Assembly (NCBI GenBank): GCA_026005035.1
Contig: BPKH01000002.1
Location: 186,001 to 250,000 of the forward strand
Direction of reading: 5' to 3'
Length of the DNA stretch: 64,000 nucleotides
From: Porticoccaceae bacterium
Lineage (GTDB): Bacteria > Pseudomonadota > Gammaproteobacteria > Pseudomonadales > Porticoccaceae
The translations under genes were made by a program, and so were the position numbers. This document shows positions 56,006 through 64,000 of this stretch, in pieces (within the stretch, counting starts at the first letter, position 1; every line of letters starts with the position of its first letter). The notes beneath the pieces were generated by a model. It had not been told where the DNA came from, did not search any database, and worked only from the letters and a program-made list of their open reading frames with translations.

Positions 56006-56635
56006 TTGTCGTCCGCCTTGCTGGAATGCGCCGGCCTTGCCTTCGCGCGCGACGATCGGCCCCTCTTCACCGGAGTGGGCTTTTGCCTCGCGCCCGGTGC
56101 GGCCCTGGAGATCCGGGGGGCCAACGGCGCCGGCAAGACCACCCTGTTGCGCATTTTGGCCGGCCTGCTCACCCCCTCTGCCGGCCGGGTCTGTTGGCGG
56201 GGGCGCGACATTCGCCGGGCGCGGCGGGCCTATTTGGCCGAGATGCTCTACCTGGGCCACGATTCGGCGGTGAAAGAGGCGCTCACCCCTCGGGAAAATC
56301 TCACCTGGTTTCTCGGCCTGCGGGGGGCGGCCCGGACCTCCATCGCCGAGGCCCTCGCCAGAGCGGGGCTCGAAGGGCTCGGCGACGTGCCCTGCCGGGC
56401 GTTGTCGGCGGGGCAACGGCGGCGGGTGGCCCTGGCGCGGTTGTGGCTGGTGCCCGCGGCTTTGTGGATCCTGGATGAACCTTTCACCGCCGTGGATGTC
56501 GATGGGGTGGCGGCGTTCCGCGCCGCACTGGCCGCCCACCGCGACGGCGGAGGCGCGGTGGTGATCACCAGCCACCAGACCCTGGACCTGCCCCAACTGG
56601 AGATTCTCGAGCTTGCGCGCCATGCGCCCCGCTGA
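56006..56635 (+). CDS. ccmA: Heme exporter ATP-binding protein CcmA
   Basis: This encodes 209 residues from a TTG at 56006 (AGAGG six bases upstream). An ATG at 55976 is possible but lies in the hairpin. Walker A is GANGAGKTTLLRILAG, the signature is LSAGQRRRVALARLWL and Walker B is ALWILDEPFTAVD. With CcmB and CcmC it forms the ABC complex that releases heme-loaded CcmE for cytochrome c maturation. The last 14 bases overlap ccmB. Confidence 0.95.
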   Translation: MSSALLECAGLAFARDDRPLFTGVGFCLAPGAALEIRGANGAGKTTLLRILAGLLTPSAGRVCWRGRDIRRARRAYLAEMLYLGHDSAVKEALTPRENLTWFLGLRGAARTSIAEALARAGLEGLGDVPCRALSAGQRRRVALARLWLVPAALWILDEPFTAVDVDGVAAFRAALAAHRDGGGAVVITSHQTLDLPQLEILELARHAPR

Positions 56636-57311
56636 CCCCCTGCCGGGGCCCTTTGCGGCCCTCTTCCGGCGCGACCTCGCCCTCGCGCGGCGGCATGCCG
56701 CCGAGGCGGTGCAGCCGGTGTTGTTTTTCGCCATGGCAGCCACCCTGGTGCCCCTGGGGCTCGCCCCCGAGCCCGAGACCTTGGCCCGCTTCGCGCCCGG
56801 CGCCATCTGGATGATGGCGCTCCTCGCCGCGCTCTTGGCGCTCGACGGGCTCTTCGCCGCCGATTACCGGGACGGCAGCCTCGAACAGGTGGTATCATCC
56901 CCCCAACCGCTTTGGCTCCTGGTCCTGGCGAAGATATTCGCCCACTGGTTGGTGGCCGGGTTGCCCCTGGTGATGGCGGCCCCCGTGGTGGGCCTCGCGC
57001 TCCATCTGCCGGCGGTGGGGTTCGCGCCGCTCCTGTTGGGGCTCGCGTTCGGCACCGCCAGCTTGAGCGCACTGGGCGCGGTGGGCGCTGCGCTCACCGT
57101 CGCCGCCCCCCGCGGCGGCCTGTTGTTGTCCCTCATCGCGATGCCCTTGTACATGCCCGTGTTGATCTTCGGAGCGGCCGCCGTGCGACAGGCGGTGGAG
57201 GGGCTCGACCCGAGCGGGGCGCTCGCCGTGCTGGGGGCCCTGGCTGCGCTCTTCCTCACCCTGGCTCCACCGGCGGCGGCCGGGGCGTTGCGGGTGGCGC
57301 TGGATGGCTAG
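56622..57311 (+). CDS. ccmB: Heme exporter membrane protein CcmB
   Basis: This encodes 229 residues from the ATG at 56622, with six hydrophobic helices. Family marks are FAALFRRDLALARRHAAEAV, APGAIWMMALLAALLALDGL, ADYRDGSLEQVVSSPQPLWL and LLSLIAMPLYMPVLIFGAAA. It is the permease partner of CcmA. It overlaps ccmC by eight bases in the standard operon order. Confidence 0.96.
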   Translation: MRPADPLPGPFAALFRRDLALARRHAAEAVQPVLFFAMAATLVPLGLAPEPETLARFAPGAIWMMALLAALLALDGLFAADYRDGSLEQVVSSPQPLWLLVLAKIFAHWLVAGLPLVMAAPVVGLALHLPAVGFAPLLLGLAFGTASLSALGAVGAALTVAAPRGGLLLSLIAMPLYMPVLIFGAAAVRQAVEGLDPSGALAVLGALAALFLTLAPPAAAGALRVALDG

Positions 57312-58053
57312 CTGGCCGCAGTGGCTGCACCGGCTAGGTTCGCCGCGGGAATTCTACCGGCTGAGCGGCCGTGCCTTGCCCTGGCTCGCCGTGGCGGCGG
57401 CGGGGGTCTCGATGGTCGGCCTCGTCTGGGGACTGGCTTTCGCGCCGCCGGACGCCCGCCAGGGCCACAGTTTTCGCATCGCCTACCTGCACGTGCCGGT
57501 CTCTTTTCTGGCGTTGGCCGGCTACTACCTGATGGCTTTGGCGGGGGCGGTGGGACTCGTCTGGCGCGTCAAGCTCGCCCACATGACCCTGCGCGCCGCC
57601 GCCCGGGTCGGCGCGGCGTTCACCTTCGTGGCGCTGCTCACCGGCGCCCTGTGGGGCAAGCCCACCTGGGGGACCTACTGGGTGTGGGATGCGCGCATCA
57701 CCTCCATGCTGATCCTGTTCTTCCTCTATCTGGGGGTGATCGCCCTCGGCCAGGCCTACCGCGGCGAACGGGCGGACCGGGCGGCGGCGGTGTTGGCCCT
57801 GGTGGGCACGGTGAACGTGCCGATCATCTACAAGTCGGTGGACTGGTGGTACACCCTGCACCAGCCGGCGACGATCAAATTGACCGGCACCACCACCATG
57901 CATCCGGCGATGCTCCATCCCCTCCTGGTGTGCATCGCCGGCTTCTACCTGTTCTACGCGCTGCTTCTCGTACTCCACGTGCGCGCCGAGATCCTCGCCG
58001 GAGAGCGACGCACGCGCTGGGTGCGGGAACTGGCGCTCGGCGAGAGGGGGTGA
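57304..58053 (+). CDS. ccmC: Heme-handling protein CcmC
   Basis: This encodes 249 residues with six membrane helices. The tryptophan-rich heme-binding motif is KPTWGTYWVWDARITSMLIL. Flanking histidines occur in FRIAYLHVPVSFLALAGYYL and GTTTMHPAMLHPLLVCIAGF. CcmC presents heme to CcmE at the periplasmic face. The order between ccmB and ccmD is canonical. Confidence 0.97.
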   Translation: MASWPQWLHRLGSPREFYRLSGRALPWLAVAAAGVSMVGLVWGLAFAPPDARQGHSFRIAYLHVPVSFLALAGYYLMALAGAVGLVWRVKLAHMTLRAAARVGAAFTFVALLTGALWGKPTWGTYWVWDARITSMLILFFLYLGVIALGQAYRGERADRAAAVLALVGTVNVPIIYKSVDWWYTLHQPATIKLTGTTTMHPAMLHPLLVCIAGFYLFYALLLVLHVRAEILAGERRTRWVRELALGERG

Positions 58054-58058
58054 GGGCC

Positions 58059-58259
58059 GTGTACCGCTTCGAGAGCTGGGGCGAATTCCTTGCCATGGGA
58101 GGGCACGGCTGGTTCGTCTGGGGTGCCTACGCGGCAAGCATGGCCGTGTTCGCCTGGCTGGTGGCGGCACCCCTCCTGCGCAGCCGGGCGATCCTCGATC
58201 AGGTGCGCCGCGCCGCGCCGCCCCCGCTTTCCCCCACGGAACCGGAAGGAGAAGCCTGA
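58059..58259 (+). CDS. ccmD: Heme exporter small protein CcmD
   Basis: This encodes 66 residues from a GTG at 58059 behind a GAGGGGGTGAGGG stretch (a GTG at 58050 would overlap ccmC). It starts YRFESWGEFLAMGGHGWFVW and continues into one membrane helix (GAYAASMAVFAWLVAAPLL), then a basic cytoplasmic tail. CcmD helps release holo-CcmE from the CcmABC complex. Confidence 0.92.
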   Translation: MYRFESWGEFLAMGGHGWFVWGAYAASMAVFAWLVAAPLLRSRAILDQVRRAAPPPLSPTEPEGEA

Positions 58260-58708
58260 TGCATCCCGTGCGACGTCAGCGCCTCTTGGCGGTGGTCCTC
58301 TTGGTGGCCGGGGCGACGGTGGCCGTGGGCCTGTTGGCCTACGCTCTGCGCCAGAATCTGAACCTCTTTTACGCCCCCGCCCAGGTGGTGGCGGGAGAGG
58401 CACCGGCCGGGGCCCGCATCCGGGTCGGCGGGCTGGTGGTGCCAGGCAGCGTCGAGCGCGGCGGCGAGGGGCTCGAGGTGCGCTTCGCCCTCACCGACGG
58501 GGCGGCCAGCGTGCCGGTGGTCTACCGCGGCATTCTCCCCGACCTGTTCGCCGAGGGAGAGGCCGCGGTGGCGGCGGGGGCACTCGCCGAGGACGGCACC
58601 TTGGTCGCCGATCAGGTGCTGGCCAAGCACGACGAGAACTACACCCCCCCGGAAGTGGCGGAGGCCCTGAAGCGGGCGCAAGAGATGGGCGAGGCGGGCA
58701 CCCCATGA
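58259..58708 (+). CDS. ccmE: Cytochrome c maturation heme chaperone CcmE
   Basis: This encodes 149 residues. One N-terminal membrane helix is followed by an OB-fold periplasmic domain. The covalent heme site is the histidine in VLAKHDENYTPPEV with the tyrosine four residues later, as in gammaproteobacterial CcmE. VVYRGILPDLFAEGEAAVA is also typical. The ATG overlaps the ccmD stop. Confidence 0.97.
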   Translation: MHPVRRQRLLAVVLLVAGATVAVGLLAYALRQNLNLFYAPAQVVAGEAPAGARIRVGGLVVPGSVERGGEGLEVRFALTDGAASVPVVYRGILPDLFAEGEAAVAAGALAEDGTLVADQVLAKHDENYTPPEVAEALKRAQEMGEAGTP

Positions 58709-60687
58709 TTCCCGAACTCGGGCACTTCGCCCTGGCCGTCGGGCTCGCCCTGGCCCTCGCCGCCGGCGTGCTCGCCCTCTGGGGGGCGGCGCGCGGCGAG
58801 CTTCTGTGGATGGCGGCGGCGCGGCCTTTGGCCGGCGCCCAGTTCGCCTTCACCGCCTTCGCTTTTTGTTGTCTGGCGGGCGCCTTTTTGAGTGACGACT
58901 TCAGCGTCGCCTACGTCGCCGCCAACTCCAATTCGGCCCTCCCCTGGTATTACAAGCTGAGCGCCGTCTGGGGGGCCCACGAGGGTTCGCTGCTGTTGTG
59001 GCTGTTGATCCTCGACGGCTGGCTGTTGGCGGTGGCCGTGGCGCCGGCCCGCTCCCTCGTGGAGCAAGCCCGCGTCCTGGGCGTCTTGTCCCTGGTCGCC
59101 GTGGGCTTCCACCTCTTTCTGTTGCTCACCTCCAACCCCTTCGCCCGACTGTTGCCCCTGCCCGCCGCGGACGGGGCCGACCTCAACCCGCTGTTGCAAG
59201 ACATCGGCCTGATCCTCCACCCACCCATGCTCTACATGGGCTACGTGGGCTTCGGCGTGCCCTTCGCCTTCGCCATCGCCGCCCTCTTGGCGGGGGGCTG
59301 TGACGCCGCCTGGGCCCGCGCGGCCCGGCGCTGGGCGGGGCTTGCCTGGGTGTTCCTCACCCTGGGGATCGCCCTCGGCAGCTGGTGGGCCTACTACGAG
59401 CTGGGCTGGGGGGGATGGTGGTTCTGGGATCCGGTAGAGAACGCCTCTTTCATGCCCTGGCTGGTGGGAACGGCCCTGGTGCACAGCCTGGCGGTCACCG
59501 AAAACCGCGGGTTGTTTCGCAGCTGGACGTTGCTCTTGGCCATCTTCACCTTCGCCCTCAGTCTTCTCGGAACTTTCCTGGTCCGCTCGGGAGTGCTCAC
59601 CTCGGTCCACGCCTTTGCCGCCGACCCGGCCCGGGGCGCCTTCGTGCTCGCTTTTCTGGTGCTGGTGGTGGGCGCCTCCCTGGTGCTTTACGGCCTGCGG
59701 GCGGGCTCCCTGCGCGGCGAGGCGAGCTTCGGCTTCCTCTCCCGCGAGTGGTTTTTGCTGGCCAACAATCTCCTGCTCACCGTGGCCGCGGCCACCATTC
59801 TGCTCGGCACGCTCTACCCCCTCTTGGCCGAAGCGGCGGGCTGGGGGCGCATCTCCGTCGGTCCTCCCTACTTCAATTTCTTCTTCGTGCCGCTCGCCTT
59901 GGCCACCGTTTTCCTCATGGCGCCTGGGGGGCTGGCGCGGTGGAAGAAAACCAGCTGGGATTGGCTACGCCCGCGCCTGTCCCTCCCGGCGCTCGCGGCC
60001 CTGGCAGGTGGCGTCGCCCTGCCCTGGTGGTGGGGTGGAAGGCCCGCGCCCGCCGCCTTGGCGGCCACCGCCGGATTTCTCTGGGTCGCCTTTGCCATCG
60101 GCCGCGATCTGTGGGAAAAGAGCGCCCACTCCCAGGGCCGGCTCGCCGGGTTGCGGCGCCTGCGGCGCGGCTATTGGGGCATGCAGCTTGCGCACCTGGG
60201 CGTCGCGTGCGCCCTCCTCGGCGCCGGCGCCGTGAGTTCCTTCGGCGTGGAACGGGACGTGCGCATGGCGCCGGGGGAGGCGGTGGAGGTGGCCGGTTAC
60301 AGTTTCCGCTTCCAAGGAGTGCGGGGAATCGAGGGACCCAATTTTCACGGCGTGGCGGGCGAACTCGAGGTCGCCCGCGATGGCCGCCCGGTGGCGCGCC
60401 TCGAGCCGGAAAAGCGCCGCTACCCCGTGCGCGGCCAGGTGATGACCGAGGCGGCCATCGATCCCGGGCTCTGGCGCGACCTCTACGTCTCCTTGGGCGA
60501 GGAGCTGGAGGGCGGCGCCTGGGCGCTGCGCATCCAGGTCAAGCCCCTGGTGCGCTGGATCTGGGGCGGGGCGTTGCTGGCGGCGGTCGGCATGGTGCTG
60601 GCGCTGTCCGAGCGGCGGGCGCGCGCCCGGACCGCGGCTCGAATGGAGCGGAGCGCCCGGGAAGCGCTCTCGGGGGCGGGTCGATGA
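58705..60687 (+). CDS. ccmF: Cytochrome c heme lyase subunit CcmF
   Basis: This encodes 660 residues with about 15 membrane helices. The WWD motif GWGGWWFWDPVENASFMPWL and the histidine-containing loops GLILHPPMLYMGYVGFGVPF and PWLVGTALVHSLAVTENRG are intact. A large periplasmic domain with VRGIEGPNFHGVAGELEV precedes the last helix. CcmF attaches heme to apocytochrome c with CcmH. The ATG overlaps the ccmE stop. Confidence 0.97.
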   Translation: MIPELGHFALAVGLALALAAGVLALWGAARGELLWMAAARPLAGAQFAFTAFAFCCLAGAFLSDDFSVAYVAANSNSALPWYYKLSAVWGAHEGSLLLWLLILDGWLLAVAVAPARSLVEQARVLGVLSLVAVGFHLFLLLTSNPFARLLPLPAADGADLNPLLQDIGLILHPPMLYMGYVGFGVPFAFAIAALLAGGCDAAWARAARRWAGLAWVFLTLGIALGSWWAYYELGWGGWWFWDPVENASFMPWLVGTALVHSLAVTENRGLFRSWTLLLAIFTFALSLLGTFLVRSGVLTSVHAFAADPARGAFVLAFLVLVVGASLVLYGLRAGSLRGEASFGFLSREWFLLANNLLLTVAAATILLGTLYPLLAEAAGWGRISVGPPYFNFFFVPLALATVFLMAPGGLARWKKTSWDWLRPRLSLPALAALAGGVALPWWWGGRPAPAALAATAGFLWVAFAIGRDLWEKSAHSQGRLAGLRRLRRGYWGMQLAHLGVACALLGAGAVSSFGVERDVRMAPGEAVEVAGYSFRFQGVRGIEGPNFHGVAGELEVARDGRPVARLEPEKRRYPVRGQVMTEAAIDPGLWRDLYVSLGEELEGGAWALRIQVKPLVRWIWGGALLAAVGMVLALSERRARARTAARMERSAREALSGAGR

Positions 60688-61217
60688 AGCGGCTCGTCTG
60701 GTTTGCCCCGGCGTTGGCATTTCTCGCCCTCGCGGCGCTGTTGTACCTGGGGCTCGGGCGTGACCCGGAGGCCCTGCCCTCGGCCCTGGTGGGGCGTCCC
60801 GTGCCCGCTTTCGCCTTGCCCGATCTGGCCGACCCCCAGCGCCAGATCACGGAGGCGGTGTTCACCGGCGAGGTCACCCTGCTCAACGTCTGGGCCACCT
60901 GGTGCAGCGCCTGTCGGACCGAACACCCCTTCCTCATGGAATTGGCCCGGCGCGGTGTGCGCATCCTGGGCATGAACTACAAGGATCGCCCCGACGCCGC
61001 CCGCGTTTGGCTAGAGCGCCTGGGCAATCCCTACGCGCTCACCTTCATCGACCCGTTGGGCACCTATGGGGTGGATCTGGGCGTGTACGGCGCGCCCGAG
61101 ACTTACCTGATCGATGCGCGGGGGGTGATTCGGGCGCGCCACGTGGGGGTGCTCGACGCGGCGGTTTGGGCGGAACTGGAACCTCTCTACCAGCGGCTGC
61201 GCGAGGAGGCGCGGTGA
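60684..61217 (+). CDS. ccmG: Thiol:disulfide interchange protein CcmG/DsbE
   Basis: This encodes 177 residues. An N-terminal membrane anchor is followed by a thioredoxin fold with active site LLNVWATWCSACRTEHPFL. The cis-proline loop is in LGVYGAPETYLIDARGVI. It keeps apocytochrome cysteines reduced for heme attachment. ATGA overlaps join it to ccmF and ccmH. Confidence 0.95.
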   Translation: MKRLVWFAPALAFLALAALLYLGLGRDPEALPSALVGRPVPAFALPDLADPQRQITEAVFTGEVTLLNVWATWCSACRTEHPFLMELARRGVRILGMNYKDRPDAARVWLERLGNPYALTFIDPLGTYGVDLGVYGAPETYLIDARGVIRARHVGVLDAAVWAELEPLYQRLREEAR

Positions 61218-61678
61218 AGCAGATTCTCGCGGCGATCCTCTGGGGCGTGGCGCTCGCCGCCGCCGCGGCCATCGAGCCGGCGCCCTTTGCGGACCCGGCG
61301 ACGGAGGTGCGCTATCGGGAGCTGCTCGCCGAGCTGCGCTGTCCCAAGTGCCAAAATCAAAGTCTCGCCGACTCCGACGCACTCATCGCCGCCGACCTGC
61401 GCGCCCAGGTGCGCCGGCTCATGCAGGAGGGGGCGAGCGACGAGGAGATCGTCGCCTATCTGGTGGCCCGCTACGGCGATTTCGTTCGCTACCGCCCGCC
61501 GGTGGATGCGCGCACCTTCGCGCTGTGGCTCGGCCCCCTGGCGCTCCTTGCCCTGGGGGGGATGGCGGTCTGGGCGGTGGCGCGGCGGGCGCGCCCCGCG
61601 GGGCCCGCGGCCCTGTCGCTGGAAGAGCGCGAGCGCCTGGCGCAACTTCTCGACGAACAAGGGGAAGGACCACCGTGA
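61214..61678 (+). CDS. ccmH: Cytochrome c biogenesis protein CcmH (N-terminal type)
   Basis: This encodes 154 residues from a GTG. A signal region is followed by the redox motif LAELRCPKCQNQSLADSDA, then a helical bundle and one membrane helix (FALWLGPLALLALGGMAVWA). It is the CcmL/CycL-type half; the TPR half is the separate ccmI gene. It handles apocytochrome cysteines with CcmG. Confidence 0.95.
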   Translation: MKQILAAILWGVALAAAAAIEPAPFADPATEVRYRELLAELRCPKCQNQSLADSDALIAADLRAQVRRLMQEGASDEEIVAYLVARYGDFVRYRPPVDARTFALWLGPLALLALGGMAVWAVARRARPAGPAALSLEERERLAQLLDEQGEGPP

Positions 61679-62910
61679 CGCTCTGGATCGCGCTCGGGTT
61701 GTTGGCCAGTGCCGCCGCCGCCTGCGTCCTCTGGCCGCTGCTGTTCGGCGTCGAGGTCGGGGCGGAGGGCGGTCGCTTGGCCGCCCTGCGGGCGCTCCAC
61801 CAGGAGCGGCGCCGCCAGCTGCGCGAGGCGGTGGAGCGTGGCGAACTCGCCGCCGCCGAGGCGGCCGAGCTCGAGGCGGAGAGCGAGCGCCAGTTGCTCG
61901 CCGAGGCGGGCAGTGGCGGCGAAGGGGTGGTTCGCACCACCTCCTGGGGGCGGCGGGGGCTGATCGCCACCGCCTGCGCGGTTCCCCTCTTGGCCGCGGC
62001 GCTGTACGGCGCCCTCGGCGCCTGGCGGGAAGTGGAGGCCGCCCGCCTGTTGGTCCAGCGGGCCGAGTGGGCGGCCCGCGGGGCGGAGGACGCCCCCGCC
62101 TTGGCCCGCCTCGACCGCCGCTTGCAGGCGCTGTTGGCGGAGCTCGCGGCGGCCCATCCCCGCGATCCCACCTACCCGCTGTTGCTCGGCAAGCTGGCCG
62201 CGGAGCGCAAGGACTGGCGGGCGGCCGCGGAACACTATCGGCGCGCCGCGGCGCTGGCGCCCCAGGACGGCGAGCTCTTGGCCGAGTACGCCCAGCTCCT
62301 CTTTTTCGCCGCCGGCGGGCGGCCGACGCCCGAGGTGGCGGCGGCGGCGGAGCGGGCGCTGTCGATTGCGCCCGACAATCGCACCGCCCTGGGATTGGCC
62401 GGCATCGCCGCCTTCGAACGCGGCGACTACGCCGCCGCCGCCCGCCACTGGGAGGCGGCTTTGGCGCAACTGCCCGCCGACCATCCCGCCGCGGAGGCGC
62501 TGCGCGCCGGGGTCGCGGCGGCGCGGGAGCGCCTCGGCGAGGCGCCCGCGGCGGACGGCGCAGGGGCGCGGCTGCGGGTACGGGTGGCGCTGGCCGATAG
62601 CCTCCGGGTGCCGCCCGACAGCACCGTGTTCGTCTTCGCCCGCTCTCCGGAGGCGCCGGGAATGCCCCTCGCCGTGGTGCGCCTCACCGCCGCCGATCTG
62701 CCCGCCGAGGTGACCCTCTCCGACGCCATGGCGCTGGCGCCGGGGCGCGATCTGAGCAGCGCGCGGCGCGTGCAGGTGGTGGCGCGGCTGTCCCGGAGCG
62801 GGCGCGCCGAGCGGTCCGAAGGCGATCTGGAGGCCGTCTCGCCGCCCTTGGACGTGGGCGGTGCGGAGCAGCCGGTGGAACTGGTGATCGCGCCGCCCCT
62901 CGGCTCTTGA
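61675..62910 (+). CDS. ccmI: Cytochrome c biogenesis TPR protein CcmI
   Basis: This encodes 411 residues from a GTG. Two membrane helices ([20 protein letters not shown] and [20 protein letters not shown]) flank a leucine-rich cytosolic loop. TPR repeats follow ([60 protein letters not shown]). A C-terminal beta domain with [20 protein letters not shown] is present. It chaperones apocytochrome c. This is the last ccm gene. Confidence 0.93.
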   Translation: MTLWIALGLLASAAAACVLWPLLFGVEVGAEGGRLAALRALHQERRRQLREAVERGELAAAEAAELEAESERQLLAEAGSGGEGVVRTTSWGRRGLIATACAVPLLAAALYGALGAWREVEAARLLVQRAEWAARGAEDAPALARLDRRLQALLAELAAAHPRDPTYPLLLGKLAAERKDWRAAAEHYRRAAALAPQDGELLAEYAQLLFFAAGGRPTPEVAAAAERALSIAPDNRTALGLAGIAAFERGDYAAAARHWEAALAQLPADHPAAEALRAGVAAARERLGEAPAADGAGARLRVRVALADSLRVPPDSTVFVFARSPEAPGMPLAVVRLTAADLPAEVTLSDAMALAPGRDLSSARRVQVVARLSRSGRAERSEGDLEAVSPPLDVGGAEQPVELVIAPPLGS

Positions 62911-62974
62911 GTGGCGGCAGGGGGTCGGGAAGGTACAATCGAGCCGGCCGCAAGGCCCCACCGAGAGCGTCGAG

Positions 62975-64000
62975 ATGCGCCTGAAAACGATCAAACTGGC
63001 GGGCTTCAAGTCGTTCGTCGACCCCACCACGGTGCACTTTCCCACCAACCTGTCGGCCATCGTCGGACCCAATGGGTGCGGCAAGTCCAACCTCATCGAC
63101 GCGGTGCGGTGGGTGATGGGCGAGAGCTCCGCCCGCCACCTGCGGGGCGAGGCCCTCAGCGACGTGATCTTCAACGGTTCCGCCACCCGCAAGCCGGTGG
63201 CGCAGGCGTCCATCGAGCTCATCTTCGACAATTCCGACGGCAGCTTGGGGGGCGAGTACGCCCGCTTCGCCGAATTGTCGATCCGCCGCAAGGTCACCCG
63301 GGACGGCCAGTCCAGCTACTACCTCAACGGCCAGCGGTGTCGGCGCAAGGACATCACCGACCTGTTTTTGGGCACCGGCCTCGGTCCCCGCTCCTACGCC
63401 ATCATCGAGCAGGGAATGATTTCGCGGCTCATCGAGGCGCGCCCCGAAGAGCTCAGAACCTACCTGGAAGAGGCGGCGGGGCATCTCCCGCTACAAGGAG
63501 CGGCGGCGGGACACCGAGCAGCGCATGCGCCGCACCCAAGAAAACCTGGAACGGCTGGCCGACCTGCGGGAGGAGATGGGGCGCCAGCTCGAACGGCTGT
63601 CCCGCCAGGCTCGCACGGCGGAGCGCTACACCGAGTTGCGCCGCGAGGAGCGCGCCCTGGCGGCCCGCCTCAAGGCGCTGCGCCATCGCCAATTGGACGA
63701 GCAGTTGGCGGCAGAGCGGCGGGGGCGCCGCGCCCTGGAGGTGGAGCTGGAGGAACTGGCGGCGCGGAGGGCGGCCTGCGATGCGGCCATCGAGCGGCTG
63801 CGCGGCGAGCTGGCCGAGCGGGGGCGGGAGCTGGAGTCCGCGCAGGGCGACTTCTACGCCCGTGGAGCCGAGATCGTGCGCCTGGAACAGGCCCTGGAGC
63901 ACCGCCGCCGCCGCCGCCGCGAACTGGTGGAGGAGCAGCGGCGCGCCGAGCGCGCCCTCGGGGACGCTGAGCGGCAGCTGGCCGAGGACCGGCAGCGCGC
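62975..64000 (+). CDS. smc: Chromosome segregation protein SMC, 3' end beyond window, one frameshift
   Basis: The ATG at 62975 opens [20 protein letters not shown]. The Walker A is [20 protein letters not shown], then [20 protein letters not shown] and [20 protein letters not shown]. At 63478-63481 a four-G run should be three. Removing one base continues [20 protein letters not shown] and a long coiled coil to the window end. A standalone SMC, not MukB, is found in many deep gammaproteobacteria. It compacts and helps separate chromosomes. Only about the first 340 residues are present. Confidence 0.93.

Overview
The window is GC-rich bacterial chromosome. Synteny points to a gammaproteobacterium: rluC with yceF/maf, yceD-rpmF-plsX-fabD-fabG-acpP-pabC-mltG-tmk-holB-pilZ-tatD, fnr next to a uspE-like gene, and a complete ccmABCDEFGHI operon for c-type cytochrome maturation. 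A GlpC/HdrD-like iron-sulfur oxidoreductase paired with a DUF3501 gene suggests a respiratory, possibly sulfur- or metal-oxidising lifestyle. The species cannot be named from this sequence alone.

Layout: (1) 1-3501, an iron-sulfur oxidoreductase cut by the window edge, DUF3501, pcm and a 2-oxoglutarate oxygenase. (2) 4002-17988, a complete type I-E CRISPR-Cas locus on the minus strand in the order cas3-cas8e-cse2-cas7e-cas5e-cas6e-cas1-cas2-array. By hand count the array has 94 repeats and 93 spacers. cas1 and cas8e carry single-base frameshifts. (3) 18232-23071, an M48 lipoprotein protease, a Thermus-like NADP isocitrate dehydrogenase, an NlpC/P60 lipoprotein, an unknown small gene and a Csx2-type CARF-HEPN gene with no type III effector beside it. 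(4) 23172-34723, a light and singlet-oxygen stress island. rpoE-chrR-phr runs leftward. A divergent eight-gene operon (flavin oxidoreductase, DUF1365, cyclopropane synthase, DUF3833, SDR, DCC-family protein, MFS carrier, TspO) runs rightward from a promoter that fits the RpoE/ChrR type. The island ends in a decayed photolyase-related gene and a decayed SDR. (5) 35036-43728 and onward, a secreted repeat protein, tRNA-Ser, RNase E, rluC, a HAD phosphatase, maf and the fatty-acid/cell-envelope cluster, which lacks both fabH and fabF. (6) 49388-55903, pilZ, tatD, a metallo-hydrolase, dUTPase, mdh, fnr, a HemN-like gene without iron-sulfur ligands, and uspE. (7) 56006-64000, the ccm operon and the start of smc.

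Single-base frameshifts occur in at least nine otherwise intact genes (cas1, cas8e, the CARF-HEPN gene, DUF1365, pabC, holB, mdh, smc and the decayed pair). Many lie in short homopolymers. Most are probably sequencing errors, so such genes are annotated across the shift.

Most notable observations: the CRISPR array changes from uniform 33-34 nt spacers at its old end to variable 26-35 nt spacers in the rest; an isolated CARF-HEPN RNase gene has a small unknown neighbour; and a HemN paralogue stripped of its radical-SAM cysteines sits beside fnr.
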